Assembly: GCF_020511155.1 (NCBI RefSeq)
Contig: NZ_CP041216.1
Span: 3,658,001-3,722,000, forward strand
Origin: Shewanella glacialimarina
Lineage (GTDB): Bacteria > Pseudomonadota > Gammaproteobacteria > Enterobacterales > Shewanellaceae
Direction of reading: 5' to 3'
DNA: 64,000 nucleotides
Shown piece after piece: positions 57,207 to 64,000 of this stretch. The notes beneath the pieces were generated by a model. It was given only the letters and a program-made list of their open reading frames with translations, did not search any database and was not told the DNA's origin. Position 1 is the stretch's first letter; every line of letters begins with the position of its first letter. The position numbers and the translations under genes were made by a program.

Positions 57207-57716
57207 TCCTTCCGCTTGGCTTAAAAAACGCGCTTACTTGATGATAAATAAGCGCGATTATCCTTCAATTTCACTACCAATAAAAATACGCTAAACGATT
57301 GTTATTTAAATAACACCCAATGATTTCCTTACTACTTTATCAAGCCAGTATTCCCTATCAAAAACTGCCAATAAAACACTGTCGATAAACCATGAGATAA
57401 GTGCCGGTAACCCTAACAGCCTTGCCACCACTAAAATATTACTCCCCCTAAAATAACACCTAGTTATATAGATTATGTCGTCAATATCAGGATCAGTAGA
57501 TGTGACTGCAGCAGACTAAATAAGCAATATATGTTGCTAGCGTTTTTGGGGGCATGGTGGGGATACACAATCATGCTCGCTGTAAAGCAAACATAACTTG
57601 TAGAACATAAGGATAGGTAGATTTAGCATACTATTTGAATTGGTCGCAGCGATTTTATATAAGCATTCAAATGGTCTTAGTGGACGTAAGGGAAGCCCAC
57701 TCAGACAATTTATCAA
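57207..57716. other. Intergenic region with a weak terminator and a gene remnant
   Basis: About 510 bases. Near 57230-57257 the dyad CGCGCTTA / TAAGCGCG could end the DUF3581 transcript, though no T-run follows. The membrane-protein remnant occupies 57306-57515. The remaining 200 bases to the TetR gene show no coding sign. Confidence 0.4.
57306..57515 (-). pseudogene. C-terminal remnant of a membrane protein
   Basis: A minus-strand frame of 69 codons between an in-frame TAG and a TAA at 57306, without any start codon in its first part. It reads coding-like: SAAVTSTDPDIDDIIYITRCY, then GSNILVVARLLGLPALISWF and IDSVLLAVFDREYWLDKVV. Two hydrophobic stretches suggest a membrane-protein tail. No family recognised. 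The intact upstream part is absent from the window, so it looks like a decayed or recombined gene end. Confidence 0.4.
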
Positions 57717-58196
57717 TTAAGCCGCTTTTTGTTGAGGCGTACTTTCTAGCAATAAAATAGCACTGTAACCTATTAAATGATTTACGCATTTTACGCCATC
57801 CTCACCTAACTCAGTTGACGCTATTTCTTGTGCAATATTGACTGCTTTAAAATATGTCACGTTATCATCGCTGGTACCACAAAGGCTAAAAAACAGTTTC
57901 AGTACTGCCTTATGCTCTTCACCCTGCACTGCTTTTTTCCATGATAACTCTAACGATGCAATAGAACTAAAATCGAGTGTATCAACAAATAGCTGCCCGA
58001 TCCTATGATCTAAACGCACTAAAAACTCGGTCTTTTTTGGAAAGTGATGACTAATACCAGTTCGACTAATGCCAGTTGCATTTGACAAGGTTGTATATGA
58101 CATAGCCTGAAAACCTATGGTAAGGATTTGTTTAAGGGCTTCATCTAAAATTTGATTTACGGTTTGTTCGGTTTCAACTCTTGAACGCTTGGCCAT
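57717..58196 (-). CDS. TetR/AcrR-family transcriptional regulator
   Basis: 159 residues, slightly short for the family. The N-terminal DNA-binding domain shows the TetR helix-turn-helix: QTVNQILDEALKQILTIGFQ, then SYTTLSNATGISRTGISHHFPKKTEFL (split here as YTTLSNATGISRTG and ISHHFPKKTEFL). The C-terminal ligand domain is short and unassigned. The perfect 11-bp dyad at 58308-58335, about 110 bases upstream, could be its operator. No neighbouring gene is an evident target except possibly the exported protein at 58467. Confidence 0.88.
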   Translation of the reverse strand: MAKRSRVETEQTVNQILDEALKQILTIGFQAMSYTTLSNATGISRTGISHHFPKKTEFLVRLDHRIGQLFVDTLDFSSIASLELSWKKAVQGEEHKAVLKLFFSLCGTSDDNVTYFKAVNIAQEIASTELGEDGVKCVNHLIGYSAILLLESTPQQKAA

Positions 58197-58307
58197 GCAA
58201 CTGTGTCTCGCTAATAATTTGGGAGAAAATCTTACCAGACAGCATTAGAAAGTACCGCTAAAAATAACCCCAGAAACAACAGACTTGCCAACATTTACAC
58301 GACAAAA

Positions 58308-58335
58308 TGTATCAAAATTCAGCCATTTTGATACA
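58308..58335. promoter_or_regulatory. Perfect 11-bp dyad, possible TetR operator
   Basis: TGTATCAAAAT (58308-58318) and ATTTTGATACA (58325-58335) with 6 bases between. It lies 112 bases before the TetR start and downstream of the gene at 58467. No T-run follows on the minus strand, so an operator is more likely than a terminator. Confidence 0.45.
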
Positions 58336-58466
58336 CCTGTTAATAATTTACCTTTAAAATTCAAAGAGTATTAATCTAATTCTCTACTAAGCAGCCCCTA
58401 ACCAATTAGCAAAAATACAACAAAAAATTTCACTTTAAATAAATCATATAAATCAGTAGATAGCGC

Positions 58467-59441
58467 TTACAAATTTTGCGATGACTCTAAATATTGACTG
58501 CGCCATTTTTGTGCGGCTGGCTTTCCCATCAAAAAATCTAATGTCGGTTGAAGAATTTTGGCTAAATCGGGTTGGCGCCAAAACATATAGTTGGGTAATG
58601 GTTGCACCACACCGGCACCAAATGTACGTTGGATTAAACTTGAAAATTCGCTAATGTCTCTGGTGGAATAATTGGGTAGCTGGGGATAAATTTGCGCTAT
58701 AAATTCACGATAAGGAATATCTTTTACGTATGGTTTCTGTGCATTCATTTGTAACAAATACTGCAATTGAGGGGCACTCCAGTGAGATAAGTTATCACTA
58801 TCATGAATAATAGCTAAGTTACGACGATGCAGTTGTTGCAAGGCAAAATGTAGCTGTTGTGTTTGCGCTAAATGCCAAAATAAATAAACATCAGCTAACC
58901 ACTCATGCTGGTAATCAGTTAAGTTTGACGGTAATTCCAGGCCCTGCAATGCAATATTATGCAAGTGTCCTATCTCATGCCATAAGCTTAATTGAGCTTG
59001 GTTAATAAGCTCAATACTAAAGGTTTCAAGCCCTAATGAGCCGGTCTGTTGCTTGGGCTCTCGGTCAGCTTGTATTACTATAACTCCCGCAATAGTTGGA
59101 TGGTTAACAGCTAACACCATCGCACTTTTATAGCCCATAGATTGGCGAACATTCAGTGCTGATAATCCTATTTGTTTCTGTAGAGAGTGTGGTAATTCTT
59201 TGAGGCAGAAGTCAATATTGGCCAGCGGACAAATTAATGCCTGCTTGTTGAAAATATTAACCCATTCTGACGGGGTATCTACTGAAGATATTTGTTGCTG
59301 GTGAGTAATATAATCTAACTGCTCGGCATGCAGATTAACTGACTGAACAATACAAAACAGCAGGCCAACTAATTTGATTAATTGACCTGACTTGCCCTTC
59401 ACATCGACACAAGAGTAAATGCATCGATAGCATTTAACCAT
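58467..59441 (-). CDS. Exported protein with an HExxH zinc-metallopeptidase motif
   Basis: 324 residues from ATG 59441; a GTG at 59402 is attractive because it begins KGKSGQLIKLVGLLFC, a compact signal peptide cleaved near NLHA. The frame also runs into the end of hldE, which is not the real start. The core holds LSLWHEIGHLHNI (His-Glu-x-x-His) and, 30 residues later, HEWLADVYLFW, a gluzincin-like third-ligand helix with Glu and Asp. Single-domain, no known family recognised; a periplasmic zinc peptidase is inferred. It follows hldE by 55 bases on the same strand. Confidence 0.65.
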   Translation of the reverse strand: MVKCYRCIYSCVDVKGKSGQLIKLVGLLFCIVQSVNLHAEQLDYITHQQQISSVDTPSEWVNIFNKQALICPLANIDFCLKELPHSLQKQIGLSALNVRQSMGYKSAMVLAVNHPTIAGVIVIQADREPKQQTGSLGLETFSIELINQAQLSLWHEIGHLHNIALQGLELPSNLTDYQHEWLADVYLFWHLAQTQQLHFALQQLHRRNLAIIHDSDNLSHWSAPQLQYLLQMNAQKPYVKDIPYREFIAQIYPQLPNYSTRDISEFSSLIQRTFGAGVVQPLPNYMFWRQPDLAKILQPTLDFLMGKPAAQKWRSQYLESSQNL

Positions 59442-59496
59442 ATGAATAAAAAAGATATCAGTGAAGGGCAATTTCAGCCTTGAAAAAAGCGTCACA

Positions 59497-60927
59497 CTAT
59501 TTATTAGCCATAATGTTTTGAATAATTGCTGTCGTTGACACCCCTTCCTCAAAACCAAGTACTTCTACTTTACCACCATTAGCGATGACTTCTGCTCCGC
59601 CAGCAATATCTTCAATTTTATAATCCCCACCTTTTACTAACGAGTCAGGCAGTAAACGCGCAATAACTCGCTGTGGTGTGTCTTCAGCAAAAGCGACAAC
59701 CCAATCAACTGACGCTAAACCAGCTAAAACCGCCATACGGCGATCAACCGGGTTAACTGGACGGCCATTTCCTTTTAAACGTTTAACCGATGCATCATCA
59801 TTCACGGCAATAATTAATCGGTCACCAAGGGCACGAGCCTGTTGTAAATAGCTGACATGTCCCGCATGTAAAATATCAAAACAGCCATTGGTCATCACTA
59901 TTTTTTCGCCACGTAAACGCGCTTGATCCATAGCATAGGCTAACTGGTCTTCACTCATGACACCAAAGCCCGACTCACCTTGATTAATTTTGAGGGCGCT
60001 AATCAGTTCAATACGACTTACTGTAGAGGTACCTAATTTACCGACAACAATACCCGCTGCGGTATTGGCAATGGCACAGGCTTGTGCAAGCGTCGCACCT
60101 GCGGCAATAGAAGTCGCCAATGCAGAAATAACCGTATCACCGGCTCCAGTAACATCATGTACTTCGCGCGCAACGGTAGGAATATGTAATTCAGGTTCAT
60201 CCAGGGTAATTAACGTCATGCCTTTTTCAGAGCGAGTCACTAAAATGGCTTTAAAATCATGTTGAGTTAATAAGTTTTTTGCTTTTGCAATAAGATCATC
60301 TTCACAGGTAACAGTACCTACAACAGCTTCAAATTCACTCATGTTAGGGGTAATTAATGAAGCACCATGGTAGCGACCAAAATCACTTCCCTTTGGATCA
60401 ACTAATACACTCACCCCTTTAGCGCGGGCTTTGGCAATAAACGCCTTAGGTTCGATAATGGCGCCTTTAGCATAGTCAGATAACACTAATACATCGATAT
60501 CATCTAACAAGGCTTCAGCTTGCTGAAATAGCTGTTCACTGTGGCTAAGTTCAAAGGGCTCTTCAAAATCAAGACGAATTAACTGCTGGCTACGCGATAA
60601 TACGCGTAACTTAGTAATAGTCGGTTTGCCTTCAACTGCCAGCCATTGTGGTTCAACCCCAAGGGTTCTTACCCCTAAAGTCAGCGCTTCAGCAGTTTCA
60701 TCTTTACCAACTAATCCGGCTAGTTGCACTTTGCCACCTAAAGCAGCAACGTTTAATGCCACGTTAGCCGCTCCGCCCGGACGATCTTCAATTTGATTTA
60801 TTTTCACAACAGGAACAGGGGCTTCTGGCGAAATACGTGCCGTTGGGCCAACCCAATAACGGTCAAGCATCACATCGCCAATCACTAAAACACGGGCATT
60901 TTCAAAAGCAGGAAGAGAAACCTTCAT
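59497..60927 (-). CDS. hldE: Bifunctional heptose 7-phosphate kinase / heptose 1-phosphate adenylyltransferase
   Basis: 476 residues. N-terminal PfkB/ribokinase domain (1-318): [26 protein letters not shown] and the catalytic [14 protein letters not shown]-terminal nucleotidyltransferase (about 345-476): [20 protein letters not shown] with the HxGH motif, then [12 protein letters not shown]. HldE makes ADP-heptose for the inner core of LPS: it phosphorylates heptose 7-phosphate at C1, then adds AMP. Divergent from the LpxL acyltransferase at 61031. Confidence 0.96.
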   Translation of the reverse strand: MKVSLPAFENARVLVIGDVMLDRYWVGPTARISPEAPVPVVKINQIEDRPGGAANVALNVAALGGKVQLAGLVGKDETAEALTLGVRTLGVEPQWLAVEGKPTITKLRVLSRSQQLIRLDFEEPFELSHSEQLFQQAEALLDDIDVLVLSDYAKGAIIEPKAFIAKARAKGVSVLVDPKGSDFGRYHGASLITPNMSEFEAVVGTVTCEDDLIAKAKNLLTQHDFKAILVTRSEKGMTLITLDEPELHIPTVAREVHDVTGAGDTVISALATSIAAGATLAQACAIANTAAGIVVGKLGTSTVSRIELISALKINQGESGFGVMSEDQLAYAMDQARLRGEKIVMTNGCFDILHAGHVSYLQQARALGDRLIIAVNDDASVKRLKGNGRPVNPVDRRMAVLAGLASVDWVVAFAEDTPQRVIARLLPDSLVKGGDYKIEDIAGGAEVIANGGKVEVLGFEEGVSTTAIIQNIMANK

Positions 60928-61030
60928 AGTGTAATCACTGTTTGTTGTAAAAAATTCCCTTGATTGTACCTAATTTTCACAGAGAAATGAGTTAGAATAT
61001 TAAAAAAATTCATCGATAAACGAGTCATTT

Positions 61031-61957
61031 GTGATCGAAAAAGCCCAATTCACCTCAAAACTCTATCACCCTAAGTATTGGTTACTCTGGTTAGGCGTAG
61101 CAATCATGCGCATAACCCAACTTATACCGATTTCAATGCAAATGAAAATAGGCGCCGGATTAGGCCGTTTAGTAATGATTGTGGCGGGAAGTAGAACTCA
61201 CACCGCTAAACGTAATATTAAGCTGTGTTTCCCCGACATGCCTGAAAATGAGCAACAGGCATTGCTAAAAAGTAACTTTGAAGAAACGGGTAAAGCACTA
61301 TTTGATACCATTAATGCTTGGTGGTGGTCGGATGAAAAAGTACAAGCTCACATGACTATGACAGGCCAGGAGCATGTTGAAAACAGTTTGCAAAATGGTA
61401 AAGGCGTTATTTTATTTGCGGTTCATTGCTTACCGTTAGAAATGGGCGCTCGTGTTTTTGGTCAATTCCAACCTGGTATTGGAGTATATCGCCCGCATAA
61501 CAATCCAGTGATGGAATATTTACAGGTAAAAGGCCGACTACGCTCTAACAAAGGACTAGTGCCTAAACGTGATGTACGTCAGATGATCCGCAGCTTGCGC
61601 GCACCGGATGTTATTTGGTACACGGCGGATCAAGATTTTGGCCGTTCAAGTGCGGTGTTTATTCCATTTTTTGCAGTGCCTGATGCAGCTACAATAACTG
61701 GGGCAACCTCGTTGGCTAAATTAGGTAAGGCAAACGTATTACCTTTTGTTGTTGAACGCACAAGTGACGATAAAGGCTATAAAATTGAGATATTGCCACC
61801 TCTAGATAACTTTCCTGGCGACAATGAACTTGATGATGCGATACGCGGTAATAAAATGATTGAACAAATAATTAATAGAAGACGTTCCCAGTATATGTGG
61901 CTTCATCGACGCTTTAAAACACGCCCTGATGAAAATAGTCCATCGCTTTACGACTAA
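61031..61957 (+). CDS. lpxL: Lipid A biosynthesis lauroyl acyltransferase (LpxL/HtrB family)
   Basis: 308 residues, GTG start at 61031. One N-terminal membrane helix (about 15-32) anchors it to the inner membrane. The catalytic HCLPLE motif (His-x4-Glu) follows GVILFAV; GVYRPHNNP, IWYTADQDFG and FFAVPDAATITG are conserved LpxL blocks, and YMWLHRRFK near the end is typical. It adds a secondary acyl chain to Kdo2-lipid IVA. LpxM/LpxP paralogs are possible, but the sequence fits LpxL best. Divergent from hldE, so two LPS genes share one control region. Confidence 0.88.
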   Translation: MIEKAQFTSKLYHPKYWLLWLGVAIMRITQLIPISMQMKIGAGLGRLVMIVAGSRTHTAKRNIKLCFPDMPENEQQALLKSNFEETGKALFDTINAWWWSDEKVQAHMTMTGQEHVENSLQNGKGVILFAVHCLPLEMGARVFGQFQPGIGVYRPHNNPVMEYLQVKGRLRSNKGLVPKRDVRQMIRSLRAPDVIWYTADQDFGRSSAVFIPFFAVPDAATITGATSLAKLGKANVLPFVVERTSDDKGYKIEILPPLDNFPGDNELDDAIRGNKMIEQIINRRRSQYMWLHRRFKTRPDENSPSLYD

Positions 61958-62144
61958 TAAAGATCCACTAAGTCGTCTGCTAGCTAATCCAGTATATTTA
62001 GAAATCAGATTTCTATCGGTTAAATATAATATATGAACCTAAAAATGGGTTGATATTTTAACCTGAATAAGTGACGATGCGCCCTGTTACAGCGTATCAG
62101 CTGCCACATAAAATAACCCTATTAAATAGGAATACCACAGCATT

Positions 62145-63062
62145 ATGTTAAACCTTGTAAAATATGCCGTTTTTACTGCAACTATGGCAATAGTTAGCTT
62201 CAATAGTATTGCATTAGAATATCGCTTACCTGCCAAAGGCAGTTTATTAGTAGGTGAAAACCAACATTATGTGGTGCCCGAAGGTAAACTGACACTGGAA
62301 GATATTGCATCACAATTTCAATTAGGGTTAACCAATGTGTTAGAAGCAAACCCTGGTGTTGACCCATTTCTACCAACTCCAGGTAGCACTTTGGTGATCC
62401 CACATCAATTGATTTTACCTAATACCAAGCAGGAAGGCATAGTCATCAACGTGGCTGAAATGCGTTTGTATTACTATCCTAAAGGGACTAATACCGTTGA
62501 AGTATTACCTATTGGTATTGGCCAAATTGGTAGAGACACACCAGAAAGCTGGGTAACAACGGTACAACGTAAGCGCGCAAATCCAACCTGGACGCCTACC
62601 GCTACAACCCGTAAAATCTATGAAGCCAAAGGTATAACCTTACCGGCTGTATGGCCAGCAGGCCCTGATAATCCTATGGGGTTATACGCCCTTTATATAG
62701 GTAACCTTTTCGCTATTCATGGCACCAATGCTACTTTTGGTATCGGCTTACGGATAAGCCAAGGCTGTATCCGCTTACGTCATGATGATATAGAGCATTT
62801 ATTTAACACAGTTCCTGTGGGCACCCGAGTCGAGTTTGTTAATCAACCGGTTAAATACACCGCTGAACCTGATGGCAATCGTTATTTAGAAGTACATCAA
62901 CCACTGTCTAAAACACAAAATGAATTTGAATCTAATGAGCCGGTTGCATTAACCTTTAATAAAGAGACCACTCGCTTTATTGCACACGCTGAAACAGATT
63001 CTTTTGTACTAAAACGCTTATTAGAGCAACGTACTGGTATTCCAACACGTATCAATCCTTAA
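62145..63062 (+). CDS. L,D-transpeptidase (ErfK/YbiS/YcfS/YnhG family)
   Basis: 305 residues with a signal peptide (about 1-24, SFNSIALE). A LysM-like module follows (LTLEDIASQFQLGLTNVLEANP, LVIPHQLIL), then the YkuD catalytic domain with VINVAEMRLYYYP, FAIHGTNATFGIG and the nucleophile Cys in SQGCIRLRHDD. These enzymes cross-link peptidoglycan (3-3 bonds) or attach Braun-type lipoprotein in the periplasm; which of these cannot be told. Terminator follows; ribosome site AGGAA precedes the ATG. Confidence 0.92.
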   Translation: MLNLVKYAVFTATMAIVSFNSIALEYRLPAKGSLLVGENQHYVVPEGKLTLEDIASQFQLGLTNVLEANPGVDPFLPTPGSTLVIPHQLILPNTKQEGIVINVAEMRLYYYPKGTNTVEVLPIGIGQIGRDTPESWVTTVQRKRANPTWTPTATTRKIYEAKGITLPAVWPAGPDNPMGLYALYIGNLFAIHGTNATFGIGLRISQGCIRLRHDDIEHLFNTVPVGTRVEFVNQPVKYTAEPDGNRYLEVHQPLSKTQNEFESNEPVALTFNKETTRFIAHAETDSFVLKRLLEQRTGIPTRINP

Positions 63063-63125
63063 ATATCTGTGCGACTAAACTGCGTTATATAGCAAAGCTT
63101 GTGCTTAATCATAGAAAGCTTGTAT

Positions 63126-63157
63126 AAAAAAGACCCATATTATATGGGTCTTTTTTA
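63126..63157. terminator. Bidirectional intrinsic terminator
   Basis: AAAAAAGACCCATA / TATGGGTCTTTTTT with a 3-base loop between the convergent L,D-transpeptidase gene and the gene at the right edge. Confidence 0.92.
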
Positions 63158-63189
63158 CTTTAATGAGATTTTCGCTAACGCATAATTGC

Positions 63190-63221
63190 ACTTTGCCACT
63201 TTGCCACTTTGCCACTTTGCT
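63190..63221. repeat. Tandem octamer repeat ACTTTGCC x4
   Basis: Three exact copies of ACTTTGCC followed by ACTTTGCT, just outside the stop codon of the gene at the right edge. A slippage-type microsatellite in intergenic DNA. Confidence 0.9.
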
Positions 63222-63230
63222 GCTAGTCAA

Positions 63231-64000
63231 TTAGTCATCTGCTTGTGTCTTATTCACCGCATCAGTAATCGCGCTAACCTTAGCGGCTATCTTGTCCTCT
63301 TTGTCTTCAGTGCTTTTTGAATCTGCAACGGCTTTCACTACATCTGAGGTTTTTATGTTATCGGCTACTTGCTCGGTTGCCGCCATTGACTCTTTAGATA
63401 ATGTATCTATATTGCCTGACATTAGTGCATTGGATGTTTCCATTGCCTGTAAATCCTCCATTGCCACATTAGGATCCGCTAACCCAGCATTGATAAGTTC
63501 TTCCTTCTGTTCAACAAAAAACTGTTCAGTTTGAACATCATTCAATAACTTAACGGCATTACGCTCGGTTATTGATTGTACCGGTTCAGATGATGGGGTA
63601 AAAAGTGCAGGTTCAGAACTTACCTTTGGCGTTTGTGCAAACTGAGTTAATGCGCCAGATTGCCAGCCTAACAAAGCTGCGACAGCAACAGCACCAAAAC
63701 CAAGTAAGACTTTATTGGAAGATGCCTTGGTTTTTTGATCTTTATTTAAGGACGCGCTAGTTGTTGTTTTGAGTGAATTGGGGGCCACTATTTCAGTTTG
63801 AAAATTATCGCTAGAGTTTGCTGGCTGAGAAATCTGACTAGCGTCACTATCACTTGATACAGGTAACACACCGGCATCAGGACCTTTTGTCCGCATACCA
63901 ATAAATTGGCCACCATCATATATTTCCATATCGTGACTCGACACATCGGCCTCAACAACACCAGTGCTAATAATCACCAGTTTATTGCAAAACAATTTGC
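63231..64000 (-). CDS. Membrane-anchored protein of unknown function (C-terminal part; runs off the right edge)
   Basis: The frame is open to the last base of the window, so the true start lies outside; 256 codons are visible. The N-terminal visible part (KLVIISTGVVEADVSSHDME, then IYDGGQFIGMRTKGPDAG) looks folded, followed by a Ser/Thr/Gln-rich linker, one membrane helix (near visible residues 100-117, LLGFGAVAVAALLGW), then a charged helical tail rich in Lys, Asp and Ala. The layout resembles proteins with a cytoplasmic domain, a single anchor and a periplasmic tail. No family recognised. Confidence 0.7.
   Translation of the reverse strand, partial: KLFCNKLVIISTGVVEADVSSHDMEIYDGGQFIGMRTKGPDAGVLPVSSDSDASQISQPANSSDNFQTEIVAPNSLKTTTSASLNKDQKTKASSNKVLLGFGAVAVAALLGWQSGALTQFAQTPKVSSEPALFTPSSEPVQSITERNAVKLLNDVQTEQFFVEQKEELINAGLADPNVAMEDLQAMETSNALMSGNIDTLSKESMAATEQVADNIKTSDVVKAVADSKSTEDKEDKIAAKVSAITDAVNKTQADD

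Noticed and set aside
63190..63221. CRISPR-like repeat
   Set aside because: Contiguous octamers without spacers, and no cas genes.
1..64000. tRNA, rRNA or known riboswitch
   Set aside because: No cloverleaf, rRNA-like or familiar riboswitch sequence was noticed on reading; a covariance-model scan would be needed to exclude them.

Overview
The window reads as a chromosomal segment of a marine-type gammaproteobacterium, most probably Shewanella or a close relative. This is inferred from gene content (an OsmC-YcaO fusion, a DUF2256/photolyase/Cry-DASH operon, DUF3581, DUF5062 and VF530-family proteins, cysJ-I-H and pntAB), not from a database search. Genes are dense, share a uniform moderately AT-rich composition and are mostly separated by clear stem-loop terminators. 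No rRNA, tRNA, CRISPR array, complete insertion sequence or prophage was seen.

Layout. 1-5 kb: the start of a PAS (Aer-like) sensor running off the left edge, a secreted protein of unknown function, then a block of exported hydrolases (polysaccharide deacetylase, SGNH lipoprotein, polyhydroxybutyrate-depolymerase-like lipoprotein). 5-7 kb: a CadC/ToxR-type membrane regulator, then a decayed solute-binding-protein relic. 7-11.4 kb: M14 carboxypeptidase, MATE transporter, and an outer-membrane porin-like protein followed by a small PstS-like periplasmic protein; the porin start codon sits just after a strong RNA hairpin that hides its ribosome site. 11.5-13.7 kb: OsmC-YcaO fusion. 14.2-19.6 kb: a tightly coupled light/DNA-repair operon (Cry-DASH, a second cryptochrome/photolyase, DUF2256 zinc-ribbon protein, an iron-sulfur (6-4) photolyase, flavin reductase). 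19.7-30.6 kb: rluF, a cold-shock gene, VF530 protein, chemoreceptor, RIO kinase, solute-binding protein, Na/phosphate symporter, lipoprotein, DsbA-fold protein and LysE exporter. 30.8-34.5 kb: two small divergent ORFs, a LytS/LytR two-component pair and a secreted amidohydrolase. 35-42 kb: dCache chemoreceptor, DUF5062, M3 peptidase and a large exported protein of unknown function.

42.3-45.2 kb is the one clearly accessory region: a RelBE toxin-antitoxin pair with a doubled operator, an AT-rich Mrr-type restriction-endonuclease-like gene, and non-coding DNA rich in long perfect or near-perfect dyads and repeated short blocks. It interrupts housekeeping DNA just downstream of cysH.

45.5-64 kb returns to core genes: assimilatory sulfite reduction (cysJ, cysI, cysH) divergent from the proton-translocating transhydrogenase pntAB that could supply its NADPH; an amphi-Trp protein; a FecA-like TonB receptor; DUF3581; a relic of a membrane protein; a TetR regulator; a putative exported zinc peptidase; hldE and an LpxL-type acyltransferase (lipid A/LPS core); an L,D-transpeptidase; and a membrane-anchored protein cut by the right edge.

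The most interesting items are the photolyase operon with its coupled DUF2256 protein, the structured accessory island, the ribosome-site hairpin before the porin gene, and the divergent small ORFs near 31 kb. Nothing seen amounts to a demonstrably new system.
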